A stretch of 64,000 nt of DNA from Veillonellales bacterium (GCA_039680175.1 JBDKTO010000016.1:23244-87243); one strand, 5' to 3'. Shown: positions 50,209-60,426, numbered from the stretch's first letter. Translations and numbers: made by a program. The notes: generated by a model from the sequence alone, not told the origin.

Positions 50209-51012
50209 ATGGAAGAATCAAAGCTTATTCAAATGATAAACAATAATCCTAATATGATAGCCTATATAAATAATCCTACCGACGAGATGAAGTTATTGGC
50301 TGTTAAAAAGGACGGACTGGCTTTGCAATATATAGATTATCCGACTAGAGAGATGCAAGAGTCAGCGATCGACAATAACAGCCGGGCGATTCAATTTATA
50401 ACGAATCCTACGGAAGATATGCTGATAAAGGCTATAAATGACAGCTGGATTAATTTAGAGTATATTAAAAATCCAAATGATCAGTTAATTAAATTAGCTC
50501 TTCGTCAAGCCGGCTGGGCGATTAAATATGTTGATAAGCCAAGTGAGAAATTGCAATTATTGGCTGTAAGAAAGAATTACGATTCAATCAAGTTTATAAA
50601 AGAGCCTTACGACAGTGTACAGGAAGAGGCTGTAAAAATAAGTTATGATGCATTGAGATATATAAATTCACCTACACATAATGCAGAGCTTATAGCTGTC
50701 AAGAATGATGAGCGGGCTATCCGGCTTATCAATGATTTAGATAAAAATAAACGGTTAGAATGTTTAAAAATAAATATTTTAGTGATTAAATATGTTATGA
50801 AAGAAATAGCGAAAGCTGAATTGGAACAAGCATTAAAGGAAGCATTATCGAATGAAGCTGTGGAAGAAAAATATGTCAGAGATTATATAAATTGTAGTAC
50901 TATAGATGAAAATAGTGATATTATGCCAATGGACAAGATCATGTTTATTTATAAATATGGCAGTAAAAAGGCAAAAAAAATAGCTGTGGATGAAAAGCTG
51001 AAGACAAAATAG
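50209..51012 (+). CDS. 22-residue tandem-repeat solenoid protein, unknown function
   Basis: Protein of 267 residues dominated by eight tandem 22-residue repeats at residues 17-192. The consensus is I/L-x-Y/F-I/V-x-x-P at positions 1-7 and A-V/I near positions 15-16 (for example IAYINNPTDEMKLLAVKKDG). This predicts a helical solenoid for binding a partner, reminiscent of DUF4116-type repeats. About 75 C-terminal residues are non-repetitive and charged. There is no signal peptide. The gene is AT-rich with many ATA codons, unlike the surrounding housekeeping genes. It ends 12 bases before the MoxR-type ATPase gene, so it is probably the adaptor or substrate-recognition partner of that system. 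That role is inferred. Confidence 0.75.
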   Translation: MEESKLIQMINNNPNMIAYINNPTDEMKLLAVKKDGLALQYIDYPTREMQESAIDNNSRAIQFITNPTEDMLIKAINDSWINLEYIKNPNDQLIKLALRQAGWAIKYVDKPSEKLQLLAVRKNYDSIKFIKEPYDSVQEEAVKISYDALRYINSPTHNAELIAVKNDERAIRLINDLDKNKRLECLKINILVIKYVMKEIAKAELEQALKEALSNEAVEEKYVRDYINCSTIDENSDIMPMDKIMFIYKYGSKKAKKIAVDEKLKTK

Positions 51013-51024
51013 GTGGGAGATAGC

Positions 51025-52152
51025 GTGAATTTTATAGATACTTTAAAAAGTGTCGATTTAGTACTAGCTACGGGAGAGGTACCTTTAATAGTTGGGGAAA
51101 GTGGAATCGGGAAAACCGCTTTAGTGAAGGAACTTGCTAAAGAGAATAATTGGAGTTTAATTATTATTGACGGAAATCTCCTTAAAGAAGGTGAAATAGG
51201 CGGCCTTCCGACGATAGAATCTTATACAAGAGTCAATCATAAAGGCGATAAAGTTGAAAAAAAAACTACCGTATATGCCGTTCATAATAAGCTAAGGGAA
51301 ATTGATGAAGCAATATCGCAAGGGAAAACCGTCCTTTTATTTGTAGACGAGATCAATCGTTGTGAACATACAGTACAACAGGAACTGATGAATTTAATAT
51401 TAAATAGAGAAATTAATGGATATACGTTACCTGAAGCTGTAAAAATAATAGCAGCGATGAATCCCTCCAGTAAGTATGGTTCGGATTTTGATTATCAAGT
51501 TGTAGATATGGATGCGGCACAGGAAAATAGATTTGTCTGGTTATATATGGAACCTGATGATATGCAGTGGCTGGATTGGGCGATAAATGCAGGAATTGAG
51601 CAAAAGGTTATAGGGTTTATCGCGACATTTCCCGAATATTTACACAAAATAAATAAAGATGATATCAGAGCAACACCAAGAAGTTATGAAAGAATTTCCG
51701 GCATTTATAAGATTTATCGGCAGAAAAAAGACTCCGTACCTAGATCCGTATTTTTAAATGTTATAAGAGGAAATGTAGGGAAGGTTATTGCCGAAGAGTT
51801 TGTTAACTTTGTTGAAGCGGAGTATACCCCGCTGATAGCTTATGAAGATGTTTTTTCCGGGAACTCGCTGCCGGAAGCGGTTATCGAAGCAGTAAAAAAC
51901 GAAAGTCATACAAGACTTTATCTAGCCGCCAAGAATATTCTAAAAAATTTAGAAACAAAAATAAAAAATGAGCCTGACGACTCAGAGCATTATATTAACA
52001 GGCTCATGGAGTTTTTAAAAATATATCCGGTAGATTTAATGATAGGAATCATGAAGGATATTAAAAATAGTTATGCTGAGGTATACAAGCGTGCCATAGA
52101 CAATGAAGATTTTGTCGAAGCATATTTTGAAGCGTATCGTTCAATAAGGTGA
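51025..52152 (+). CDS. MoxR-type AAA+ ATPase
   Basis: AAA+ ATPase of 375 residues. Walker A is GESGIGKT at residues 24-31, Walker B is LLFVDEINR near 103-111, and a sensor-1-like AAMNPSSKYG follows. The arginine-rich RATPRSYERISG resembles sensor 2. The layout matches the MoxR/dynein-related ATPases that work with VWA proteins to remodel or load metal into partners. The start is GTG at 51025, preferred because GGTGGGAG lies just upstream. An in-frame GTG at 51013 abuts the previous stop. It is followed six bases later by the HExxH/VWA gene, its expected partner. The C-terminal third (from about 270) is helical and not recognised. Confidence 0.88.
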   Translation: MNFIDTLKSVDLVLATGEVPLIVGESGIGKTALVKELAKENNWSLIIIDGNLLKEGEIGGLPTIESYTRVNHKGDKVEKKTTVYAVHNKLREIDEAISQGKTVLLFVDEINRCEHTVQQELMNLILNREINGYTLPEAVKIIAAMNPSSKYGSDFDYQVVDMDAAQENRFVWLYMEPDDMQWLDWAINAGIEQKVIGFIATFPEYLHKINKDDIRATPRSYERISGIYKIYRQKKDSVPRSVFLNVIRGNVGKVIAEEFVNFVEAEYTPLIAYEDVFSGNSLPEAVIEAVKNESHTRLYLAAKNILKNLETKIKNEPDDSEHYINRLMEFLKIYPVDLMIGIMKDIKNSYAEVYKRAIDNEDFVEAYFEAYRSIR

Positions 52153-52158
52153 TAATGT

Positions 52159-53565
52159 ATGGAAACTTATTTTGAAACCCTGGCAAAAGGGCTTTATGAA
52201 AAAGCATATCAAATTATTACTGCTTTTATCAAAGAAAATGATAACGATGATAATTCTAGGATAAATATACCAAAAGACTTTAGAGAAGAATTTTTCAGCC
52301 TTGTAGATAAAGTTAATTTAAGCCTTATAGAAGATACGGATAATTTCTATGGCTATTTTTTGTTTCAAATGGGAAGAGAAATACGATTTGATATCAGCAG
52401 CCCTACTGCTGTGAATTTTAAAGAAGTGAAATATGTTATATATTTTAACCCCATAATTTTTTTAACGCTTACCATAAAGCAGATGGAAAGCGCCATTAAA
52501 CACGAAATACTTCATATCGTATCGCTGCATTTAATCAGAGCAAAAGAATTTAAGGCTGGCTATAAAACAGCAGCGGTTAATATGGCAATGGATATAGTAG
52601 TAAATACCTATTTAGATCACCTGCCGCCGTATGCTGCTACTGTAGAATGGGTAAATTTAAATTATTCTTTAAATCTTTTACCCTTTGAACCGTTTGAATA
52701 TTATGTAGAAAAACTTCAAACTGCCGTAAACTTACTGGAAGAAGTTCAGGCCGAATCAGAGGATGACAGCAATGGAAAGGGAAAAATAGCAACGGAGTAT
52801 AATCCGGAGACGACCCATGACCTTTGGGAAGATTCCGCTGCTATAGAGGAACAAACCCTTAGAGAATTTACCGAGAAGTTTATTGATGCTTCACAAAAGG
52901 GGAATATTCCTAATTATTTAGACAGCATGATAGCAGCGCTTAAAAATAGCAAGGCAGAATTGCCTTGGAATTTATATCTTAAAAGATTAATGGGAGCGAT
53001 TGAAACTAATCAAAAAAAGACTGTCACAAGAAGAAACAGAAGACAACCCGATCGATTAGATTTAAGAGGGCAGCTTAGGAGCCATAAAGCGAAAATTCTG
53101 GTCGCTCTTGACATAAGCGGCAGCATAACGGATGAAGAATTTAATCAAGCCGTTAAAGAAGTATTCGGCATAGTGAAGAATTCTGATCATGAAATTACGA
53201 TTATAGAATGTGACAGTGAGATTAGACGTGTATATAAAGTCAACACCGTAAAGGATGTTAGAGATAGAATGAATGAAAGAGGAGGCACTAAATTCGCCCC
53301 CGTTTTTGAATATGCTAATAGAAATAAGATTAATTTATTAGTGTATTTTACTGATGGCAAAGGTGAAGCTGAGCTTCTATCAATACCAAAGGGATATAAA
53401 ATTTTATGGGTTATTTCCGGGGAAAAGGCGAAGCTTTCATTAAAGGAAGCTTATGGGGCAGTAAAAAAACTTAAAAATATTGAAATAAGAGATAATACAT
53501 TAGAACTGAGTGATGTTATAAGAGATGGATATTCAATGAATAATCAGGAAAAAATTCGCTTTTAA
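52159..53565 (+). CDS. VWA-like metallopeptidase (DUF2201 family)
   Basis: Protein of 468 residues with two parts. The N-terminal half has a zinc-protease-like motif HEILH at residues 115-119 with a downstream NMAMDIVVN that could give a third ligand. The C-terminal part is a von Willebrand A-like domain with the MIDAS signature DISGS at 318-322 (VALDISGSI) and a later YFTDGKGEAE. This matches DUF2201 (putative metallopeptidase N-terminal plus VWA-like C-terminal). Paired with a MoxR ATPase, it resembles ATPase/VWA chaperone couples. The peptidase activity is inferred, not shown. No membrane segment is seen. An AT-rich gene, it ends the cassette just before the gat promoter. Confidence 0.88.
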   Translation: METYFETLAKGLYEKAYQIITAFIKENDNDDNSRINIPKDFREEFFSLVDKVNLSLIEDTDNFYGYFLFQMGREIRFDISSPTAVNFKEVKYVIYFNPIIFLTLTIKQMESAIKHEILHIVSLHLIRAKEFKAGYKTAAVNMAMDIVVNTYLDHLPPYAATVEWVNLNYSLNLLPFEPFEYYVEKLQTAVNLLEEVQAESEDDSNGKGKIATEYNPETTHDLWEDSAAIEEQTLREFTEKFIDASQKGNIPNYLDSMIAALKNSKAELPWNLYLKRLMGAIETNQKKTVTRRNRRQPDRLDLRGQLRSHKAKILVALDISGSITDEEFNQAVKEVFGIVKNSDHEITIIECDSEIRRVYKVNTVKDVRDRMNERGGTKFAPVFEYANRNKINLLVYFTDGKGEAELLSIPKGYKILWVISGEKAKLSLKEAYGAVKKLKNIEIRDNTLELSDVIRDGYSMNNQEKIRF

Positions 53566-53642
53566 CGGAGGGTATTGTCCGGGTGCCGGTTTGACGCCTT
53601 CCCAATACAAGAATAAATCGGTTTTTTTTCTTTGGACAAGCG

Positions 53643-53651
53643 TGGTATAAT
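53643..53651 (+). promoter_or_regulatory. extended -10 promoter before gatC
   Basis: TGGTATAAT at 53643-53651 is an extended -10 element with no good -35. It lies about 50 bases before the gatC start, so gatCAB can be transcribed independently of the cassette upstream. Confidence 0.55.
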
Positions 53652-53700
53652 ATAGCTTATATGGAATTTACTGAAACTTATGATGTTGGATGGTGAAAAC

Positions 53701-53991
53701 ATGAAAATTACCCGTAAAGATGTAGAGAATGTTGCGCTATTGTCGCGGCTGGAGATTCCGGAAAATGAAATTGAAACCGTGACCCAGCAGTTGGACGCAA
53801 TTTTAGAGTATGCGGATGTGCTGAATACGGTCAATACGGAAGGCATTCAACCGACTGCCCATGTGATTCCTCTGAAGAATGTGATGCGCGAGGATGAAGT
53901 CAAACCGTCATTGCCCCGGGAACTTGCTTTTGCCAATGCCCCGGAACAGGAAAACGGCTATTTTAAAGTGCCAAAGATCGTGGAAGGATAG
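53701..53991 (+). CDS. gatC: Asp-tRNA(Asn)/Glu-tRNA(Gln) amidotransferase subunit C
   Basis: Small 96-residue subunit that holds GatA and GatB together. The family core is DVENVALLSRLEIPENEIE and the later PTAHVIPLKNVMREDE. The start at 53701 has GGATGGTG upstream and gives the normal length. gatA follows 12 bases later. Confidence 0.95.
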   Translation: MKITRKDVENVALLSRLEIPENEIETVTQQLDAILEYADVLNTVNTEGIQPTAHVIPLKNVMREDEVKPSLPRELAFANAPEQENGYFKVPKIVEG

Positions 53992-54003
53992 GGAGGAACC
54001 GGC

Positions 54004-55470
54004 ATGGAGCTATTTAAACAGACTGCCAGTCAGCTGCATCAACAGCTGATAAAAAAAGAAATATCTGCTGTGGAATTGACGCAAGCGGTTTTAAAACGAA
54101 TTGATGCGGTGGAAACAGATGTTAAGGCCTATATCAGTCAGAACCGGGACATGGCACTGGCGCAGGCGAAAGCGGTTGACGAAAAAATTTGCCGCGGCGA
54201 TGTCATTGCGCCTTTGGCGGGGATACCCGGAGTTTTGAAAGATAACATGTGTACGAAGGGAATTAAGACGACCTGCGCTTCGCAAATATTAGCTGAGTTT
54301 ATTCCGCCCTATGATGCCACAGTAGTAGAAAAGCTGGCTGGGGAGGATGCGGTAATACTGGGCAAGGCCAATATGGATGAATTTGCTATGGGGGGCTCGA
54401 CGGAAAACTCCGGCTTTTTCCCCACTAAAAATCCCTGGGACTTAACGGCTGTTCCCGGCGGTTCCAGCGGTGGCTCGGCCGCTGCGGTGACGGCCGGCGA
54501 GGCCATCTGGGCCCTGGGATCGGATACCGGCGGTTCCATTCGCCAGCCGGCCGCATATTGCGGGCGGGTAGGGTTAAAGCCGACTTATGGACGGGTTTCC
54601 CGTTATGGTTTGGTTGCGTTTGCTTCTTCCCTTGACCAAATTGGGCCCATCACCCGGGATGTTACTGATTGCGCCCTGGTGATGAATGCTATTTCCGGGC
54701 ATGATCCGAAAGACTCCACTTCTGTGCCGATGGCGGTTCCCGATTATACTAAATCACTGGTCAATGATGTCAAAGGGCTGAAAATCGGTTTGCCGAAGGA
54801 ATACTTTGTAGCCGGTATGGATTCGGCAGTGAAAGAGGCGATCCATAAAGCCATTGATCAGCTGGTTGCCTTAGGAGCGGAATATCAGGAGGTGTCTATG
54901 CCGCATACGGAGTATGCCTTATCCGCCTATTATCTCATTGCTCCGGCCGAGGCCAGTTCCAATCTTGCCCGCTATGACGGGGTCGGATTCGGCCGCCGGA
55001 CGCAGGGCACCGATATTGTTGATATGTATAAAAAGACCCGCAGCGAATTTTTTGGTCCGGAAGTAAAACGCCGTATTATGCTGGGAACATATGCATTGAG
55101 CTCCGGCTATTATGACGCCTACTATCTGAAAGCACTGAAGGTGCGTACCCTGGTAAAACAGGATTTTGACAAGGCGTTTGAAAAAGTGGATGTTTTGATT
55201 ACGCCGACAGCCCCGACGACCGCCTTTAAACTGGGACAGAATGTCAGCAATCCGCTGGCTATGTATTTGCAGGATGTGTGTACCATCCCGATTAATCTGG
55301 CGGGAGTACCGGGTATATCCATTCCCTGCGGTTTTTCCGGCAATATGCCGATTGGTTTGCAAATCATTGGTAAGCCGCTGGGTGAGGAAACAATTATCCG
55401 TGCTGCCTACACCTTTGAACAAAACAATGATTACCATAAGCGTTTTGCACCGCTGGGGGAGGTTAAATAA
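54004..55470 (+). CDS. gatA: Asp-tRNA(Asn)/Glu-tRNA(Gln) amidotransferase subunit A
   Basis: Amidase-signature subunit of 488 residues that releases ammonia from glutamine for tRNA-dependent amidation. The catalytic Ser-cisSer-Lys triad is visible as the lysine in GVLKDNM, then [15 protein letters not shown] and [15 protein letters not shown]. The start is ATG 12 bases after gatC, with GGGAGG upstream. The set gatCAB implies that Gln-tRNA and/or Asn-tRNA is made indirectly in this organism. Confidence 0.97.
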   Translation: MELFKQTASQLHQQLIKKEISAVELTQAVLKRIDAVETDVKAYISQNRDMALAQAKAVDEKICRGDVIAPLAGIPGVLKDNMCTKGIKTTCASQILAEFIPPYDATVVEKLAGEDAVILGKANMDEFAMGGSTENSGFFPTKNPWDLTAVPGGSSGGSAAAVTAGEAIWALGSDTGGSIRQPAAYCGRVGLKPTYGRVSRYGLVAFASSLDQIGPITRDVTDCALVMNAISGHDPKDSTSVPMAVPDYTKSLVNDVKGLKIGLPKEYFVAGMDSAVKEAIHKAIDQLVALGAEYQEVSMPHTEYALSAYYLIAPAEASSNLARYDGVGFGRRTQGTDIVDMYKKTRSEFFGPEVKRRIMLGTYALSSGYYDAYYLKALKVRTLVKQDFDKAFEKVDVLITPTAPTTAFKLGQNVSNPLAMYLQDVCTIPINLAGVPGISIPCGFSGNMPIGLQIIGKPLGEETIIRAAYTFEQNNDYHKRFAPLGEVK

Positions 55471-55472
55471 CG

Positions 55473-56906
55473 ATGAATTATGAAACAGTAATAGGGCTGG
55501 AAGTTCATTCCGAGTTAAAAACAAAATCGAAGATTTTCTGCGGCTGCAGCACTCAGTTCGGTTCGGAGCAGAATACCAATGTTTGTCCGGTGTGTTTAGG
55601 ACTACCCGGCGTTCTGCCGGTCGTAAATAAAAAAGTGGTGGAGTTTGCCGTTAAAACCGGTCTGGCGCTCAACTGCGAAATCCTTCCTTTTAGTAAATTC
55701 GACCGGAAGAATTATTATTACCCTGATTTGCCCAAAAATTTCCAGACTTCCCAGTATGATCTGCCGATAGCCGTTAACGGTCATTTGGATATCGAAGTGA
55801 ATGGACAGAAAAAACGGATCGGCATTACCAGAGTGCATATGGAAGAGGATGCCGGGAAACTGGTTCATGACGGCTCCATTACTACCTCGGATTATTCTCT
55901 GGTGGATTATAATCGTACCGGCGTACCGCTGATTGAAATTGTTTCCGAGCCGGATATGGGTTCACCGGAAGAAGCGAAAGCTTATTTGGAAAAATTAAAA
56001 GCCATTTTGCAGTACCTGGATGTGTCGGACTGTAAGATGGAAGAAGGCAGTTTACGCTGTGATGCCAATATCTCTCTTCGCCCTCAAGGTGCCGCGGAAT
56101 TTGGAACGAAGACGGAAATCAAAAATTTGAATTCATTTCGTTCGGTCCAGCGGGGACTGGAATACGAGGTGGCCCGCCAGGAAGAAGTGCTGAATGACGG
56201 CGGCAGGATAGTCCAGGAGACCCTGTCCTGGGACGAAACCCAGGGAATAACCGAGTCCCTCCGCAGCAAAGAACAGGCTCATGATTATCGCTATTTTCCG
56301 GAGCCTGATTTGGTGCCGATTATTGTTGACTCTGCGGAAGTAGAGCGGCTTCAGGCCAGTCTGCCTGAAATGCCGGATGCACGGAAACAAAGATTAATAA
56401 ATGATTACGGTTTATCTGATTATGATGCGGATATTATTACTGCCAGTAAAGCCATGGCCGATTATTTTGACGGAGCGATAGCTCAGAAGGCCGATGCTAA
56501 AGCAGTGACCAATTGGCTGATGGGGGAAGTTTCAAAGCATTTGAATACTGCCGGCCTGGAAATGAAGGATTGTCCGGTTACACCGGCAAAGCTGGCCGGC
56601 ATGATCGGACTGATTGACAAAGGCACTATTTCCAATAAGATTGCCAAAACGGTATTTGAAGAAATGTGGACCAGCGGCAAGGACGCCTCAACTATTGTAA
56701 AAGAAAAAGGCATGGTGCAGATTAGTGACGCCGGTGAAATTGAAGCAATCGTGGCTGCAGTAATTGCTGCCAATCCCCAATCTGTTGCCGATTTTAAATC
56801 AGGCAAAGAAAAGGCTCTTGGTTTTCTGGTAGGGCAAATTATGAAACAGACCAAAGGCCGTGCCAATCCCGAACTGGTGAATAAAATGCTGCGGCAGCGG
56901 CTGTAA
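55473..56906 (+). CDS. gatB: Asp-tRNA(Asn)/Glu-tRNA(Gln) amidotransferase subunit B
   Basis: Kinase/amidotransferase subunit of 477 residues that phosphorylates the mischarged tRNA and receives ammonia. Signatures are [62 protein letters not shown] and [17 protein letters not shown]. The C-terminal helical and tail domains are complete ([17 protein letters not shown]). It starts two bases after gatA, and a terminator follows. Confidence 0.97.
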   Translation: MNYETVIGLEVHSELKTKSKIFCGCSTQFGSEQNTNVCPVCLGLPGVLPVVNKKVVEFAVKTGLALNCEILPFSKFDRKNYYYPDLPKNFQTSQYDLPIAVNGHLDIEVNGQKKRIGITRVHMEEDAGKLVHDGSITTSDYSLVDYNRTGVPLIEIVSEPDMGSPEEAKAYLEKLKAILQYLDVSDCKMEEGSLRCDANISLRPQGAAEFGTKTEIKNLNSFRSVQRGLEYEVARQEEVLNDGGRIVQETLSWDETQGITESLRSKEQAHDYRYFPEPDLVPIIVDSAEVERLQASLPEMPDARKQRLINDYGLSDYDADIITASKAMADYFDGAIAQKADAKAVTNWLMGEVSKHLNTAGLEMKDCPVTPAKLAGMIGLIDKGTISNKIAKTVFEEMWTSGKDASTIVKEKGMVQISDAGEIEAIVAAVIAANPQSVADFKSGKEKALGFLVGQIMKQTKGRANPELVNKMLRQRL

Positions 56907-56939
56907 AAACAGCAAGTAACGGATATTCCTATAATTACC

Positions 56940-56972
56940 GCAGGACGCGAACCAATCGCGTCCTGCTTTTTT
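56940..56972 (+). terminator. terminator of gatCAB
   Basis: A perfect 11-bp stem GCAGGACGCGA/TCGCGTCCTGC with an ACCAA loop, followed by TTTTTT. Confidence 0.93.
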
Positions 56973-57034
56973 GCATGAATTACTTTCAGCCCGCACATAA
57001 TGGTAACGATACGCTTAAAATGAGGTGCTGCCTA

Positions 57035-57715
57035 ATGTTGTCAGCTCGTGTTACCTGGAATCTAAAGACAGTATTCACTATATACATTTTGCGGCTGGCT
57101 GTCGGTTTGATTCTGGTGAGGCTGCTGTATCCGCTTCTGTTTGTTGCTCATTCAGCCGTTATCGAAATCACGGACCGCCTGGTGATGATAGGATTAGTTT
57201 GGCTGGTAATTCGGCAGTCCCGGGGCAACTTCAGCGAATTGGGTGTATCCTGGGATCATCTATTCGCCAATACACTGAAAGGCATTGGCGCCGGGGTGTT
57301 TTTGCTGGCAATTAGCGTATTCAGTGAGCGATTGTATACCACCGTCTTATTTTTATCTCCCAGTCAGCATCCTCTGGTCGCTCAGGTGGAACAGGCATCA
57401 TCCTGGGAACAATTGCTATCGCCCCTGTTTTTAGCCGGAGTGGCTGCGCCTGTAGCGGAAGAAACATTTTACCGGTTATTTACCTTTTTGCCGTTTAAAG
57501 AAAAATGGGGGTTATGGAGCGGTGCTGTTGCCAGTGCTGCGATTTTTGCATTGATGCATTTTAATCTCTATTGGCTGGCAGAGATGATCGTAGTTGGCGT
57601 GGGACTGGCGCTGCTATATTATCAAACCGGTTCCCTGCTTAGCGCCGTTGTAGCTCATTCGGTTATCAATTCAACCAAGTTATTACTGCTGTTTTACGGC
57701 ATATCACTGACATGA
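57035..57715 (+). CDS. CPBP family intramembrane glutamic endopeptidase
   Basis: Membrane protein of 226 residues with about six to seven hydrophobic spans. The family's motif 1 is AEETFYR with the paired glutamates, motif 2 is the histidine in ALMHFN, and motif 3 is AHSVIN near the C-terminus. Such proteins (CAAX protease/Abi family) cleave peptides within the membrane. The target here is unknown. The start at 57035 has GAGGTG seven bases upstream. About 220 bases without a gene follow before the Lon-like gene, in which only weak promoter-like sequence is seen. Confidence 0.85.
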   Translation: MLSARVTWNLKTVFTIYILRLAVGLILVRLLYPLLFVAHSAVIEITDRLVMIGLVWLVIRQSRGNFSELGVSWDHLFANTLKGIGAGVFLLAISVFSERLYTTVLFLSPSQHPLVAQVEQASSWEQLLSPLFLAGVAAPVAEETFYRLFTFLPFKEKWGLWSGAVASAAIFALMHFNLYWLAEMIVVGVGLALLYYQTGSLLSAVVAHSVINSTKLLLLFYGISLT

Positions 57716-57936
57716 CAAGGAGATGATTCTTTTGATTTTTGCCTTCGCTGTGGCAGCCGGGATATAGAATGGTCAATTGATAACTAATTTTCTTTGGATA
57801 AAAGAGGAATTTATTAAAGTAAGTCGAACTAAATGGCAAATCATCTATCTTAAAGAACGTATGACCCTTTGTTATGGCTCGGCTGCCGGGAATTAGTTCG
57901 TCTCAGCAACACTGATAAACAGGAAGAGGGGATAGT

Positions 57937-60348
57937 ATGACCCAATACCGGGAATTACCGGTCGCAAAGCTCCGTTTTACCTGTGATGAAAGTTTGCTTG
58001 ATTTTGAAACAACCGCCAGTGTACCGCCGCTGGAAGTCATGATTGGTCAGGAACGGGCGGTCAAAGCCGTTGAATTCGGGTTATTCACCAAAAACCAGGG
58101 CTATAATATTTTTATGTCCGGCTTGGTTGGAACGGGAAAAATCACTTTTGCGCAGGCTGCCGTTCATAAGATTGCCGGCAAGCAGGAGGCTCCCTATGAC
58201 TGGTGTTATGTGAATAATTTTGAAAATCGCAGCCAGCCTGTGGCACTGGAACTGCCTGCCGGCGTCGGCAGTATCCTGCGGCAGGATATGCAAGACTTGG
58301 TAGAAGATTTGAAAACCGATATATCCAAAGCCTTCAGCAGTGATGATTACGAACATGCGAAGACTGACATGATCAAAACTTTTCAGGAACAGCGGGCGCT
58401 TATTATCGAAGGCTTTAATCAGAAGGCGGAAGAGTACGGTATGTTGCCCCAGTGGTCAACAACCGGGTTTGTTGGTGTTCCGTTAATGGACGGAAAACCG
58501 GTTGCGCCGGAAGAATATCAAAAGCTTGATAAAGAGCAGCGGGAAAGCATTGAGAAAAAGATGCTGGCAGTTCATGGAAAAGCCATGGAAGTCGTGCGGC
58601 AAATGCAGCATTTAGAACGGGAAGTACGGGAAGCAGTCAAAGATTTGGATGAGAAGGTGGGACTATTTGCCGTTGGTCACTTAATCGAAGAGCTGGAAGA
58701 AAAGTATGCCGGTTATGATCAGGTTACAGCCTATCTGGAAGCCGTTAAGCAGGATGTGGTAAAAAATATTAATGATTTTAAACCGGCTCCATTAGAAGAA
58801 GAGCAAAATCCATTGCTGTTATTTCGTAAAAACATGCAGGATTCTGATAAAAATAAATATAATGTCAATTTGTTGGTGGATAATCGGGTGTTAGAAGGGG
58901 CTCCGGTTGTTGTGGAAACAAATCCCACCTATTATAATCTGATTGGCCGGGTGGAATATGAAACTCGAATGGGTGTCGTGAGTACCGACTACATGATGAT
59001 TAAACCGGGCGCTTTGCATAAAGCCAATGGCGGATACTTGATCCTCAATGCCCGGGATGTATTGACGAATATTGGCGCATGGGAGGCCTTAAAGCGGGTT
59101 CTTAAGACCAAAAAACTCTATATTGAGAATCTGAGCGAACAGTATGGCATGCTGGCCATGGCTTCACTGAAACCCCAGCCGATACCCATTGAGGTCAAAG
59201 TCATTCTCATTGGCAATCCTTATATCTATTATTTGATGTATAATTACGATGAGGATTTTCGTAAGTTATTTAAAATTCATGCCGATTTTGACGTGCAAAT
59301 GGACAATAATCCGACAAATATCAGAAAACTTGCCGGCTTTATTAGTTCAACCGTTCACCGGGAAAATCTAAAACAATTTGACCGGGGAGCAGTGGCGAAA
59401 GTAGTCGAATATTCCTGTCGGCAGGCAGGCAGCCAAAACAAGCTGACCACACAATTTAATGAGGTTGTAGAACTGCTTTGCGAAGCCGATGCCTGGGCTA
59501 CAATGGATAACAGCACAACAGTCGGCGCCCGTCATATTCAGCAGGCGGTGAAGGAAAAACGCTACCGGGCGAATAAGTACGAGGAACGGTTGCAGGAGAT
59601 GTTTGCCGAAGGGAAATTTCTGATCGACACCGACAGTAAGGAAATCGGGCAAGTAAACGGTTTGGCAGTTATGTCGGTGGGAGAATATATGTTTGGCAAG
59701 CCATCACGGATTACAGCCAATACCTACTTAGGGAAAAGCGGCGTAGTGAATATTGAACGGGAAACCAAAATGAGTGGTACCAGCCATACGAAAGGTGTAT
59801 TGATTTTAAGCGGCTATTTGGGGCAAAAGTACGCCCAGAAGCGGCCGATGACGCTGACAGCCAGCTTAACCTTCGAGCAGCTCTATGAAGGGGTGGACGG
59901 CGACAGTGCTTCCAGTACCGAATTGTACGCTATTTTATCCAGTTTGGCGGAAGTTCCGATTAAACAATATATTGCAGTTACCGGTTCGGTAAACCAAAAA
60001 GGCGAGGTGCAGCCGATTGGCGGAGCCACACAAAAGATTGAAGGCTTTTTTGCCGTTTGCAAAATCAAGGGATTAACCGGGGAGCAGGGAGTTATGATTC
60101 CTTACCAGAATAGCAATGAATTAAGTCTGAATGATGAAGTCCTTGAAGCGGTAGGGGAAGGAAAGTTTCATATTTATCCGGTTAAGACCATTGATGAGGG
60201 AATTGAAATTCTTACCGGGGTGCCGGCGGGAGAAATACAGGCTGATGATACTTATTCCGAAGGAACAATTCACTTTTTGGCGAATAAGAAATTGGAAGGG
60301 TATACGGAAACCCTGCTGAAGTTAAGCAAAGCGGCTGAGAAAGAGTAA
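57937..60348 (+). CDS. Lon-family ATP-dependent protease (LonB-like, AAA_32)
   Basis: Cytoplasmic AAA+ protease of 803 residues with an N-terminal AAA_32 ATPase region, a long helical insertion (about 110-290) and a C-terminal Lon peptidase domain. The catalytic Ser657 lies in DGDSASSTELYAIL, and the partner Lys700 in GGATQKIEGFFA. The P-loop reads SGLVGTGKITFA at 61-72. The residue right after the Walker lysine (K68) is isoleucine rather than Ser/Thr, which may weaken magnesium binding. GAAGAGGGG precedes the ATG. It is likely a single-gene transcript unit. A GC-rich hairpin lies 23 bases after the stop. Confidence 0.9.
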   Translation: MTQYRELPVAKLRFTCDESLLDFETTASVPPLEVMIGQERAVKAVEFGLFTKNQGYNIFMSGLVGTGKITFAQAAVHKIAGKQEAPYDWCYVNNFENRSQPVALELPAGVGSILRQDMQDLVEDLKTDISKAFSSDDYEHAKTDMIKTFQEQRALIIEGFNQKAEEYGMLPQWSTTGFVGVPLMDGKPVAPEEYQKLDKEQRESIEKKMLAVHGKAMEVVRQMQHLEREVREAVKDLDEKVGLFAVGHLIEELEEKYAGYDQVTAYLEAVKQDVVKNINDFKPAPLEEEQNPLLLFRKNMQDSDKNKYNVNLLVDNRVLEGAPVVVETNPTYYNLIGRVEYETRMGVVSTDYMMIKPGALHKANGGYLILNARDVLTNIGAWEALKRVLKTKKLYIENLSEQYGMLAMASLKPQPIPIEVKVILIGNPYIYYLMYNYDEDFRKLFKIHADFDVQMDNNPTNIRKLAGFISSTVHRENLKQFDRGAVAKVVEYSCRQAGSQNKLTTQFNEVVELLCEADAWATMDNSTTVGARHIQQAVKEKRYRANKYEERLQEMFAEGKFLIDTDSKEIGQVNGLAVMSVGEYMFGKPSRITANTYLGKSGVVNIERETKMSGTSHTKGVLILSGYLGQKYAQKRPMTLTASLTFEQLYEGVDGDSASSTELYAILSSLAEVPIKQYIAVTGSVNQKGEVQPIGGATQKIEGFFAVCKIKGLTGEQGVMIPYQNSNELSLNDEVLEAVGEGKFHIYPVKTIDEGIEILTGVPAGEIQADDTYSEGTIHFLANKKLEGYTETLLKLSKAAEKE

Positions 60349-60370
60349 AAATAACTGGGACTATGACATT

Positions 60371-60399
60371 TTGAGGGCGCCGCAATTGGGCGCCCTCAA
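60371..60399. terminator. hairpin between the Lon-like gene and rlmD
   Basis: A perfect 11-bp stem TTGAGGGCGCC/GGCGCCCTCAA with a 7-base loop. There is no U tract on the plus side, so terminator function is uncertain. Confidence 0.45.
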
Positions 60400-60426
60400 C
60401 AGTCTATATAAGAGGTGGCAAGAGAG

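Noticed and set aside
50257..50784. 66-bp periodicity taken as a CRISPR-like or DNA repeat array
   Set aside because: The period is seen only at the protein level. The DNA units are too diverged for a repeat array.
54919..55524. 201-residue minus-strand open frame opposite gatA
   Set aside because: It is antisense to gatA and spans the gatA-gatB junction, with no motif.
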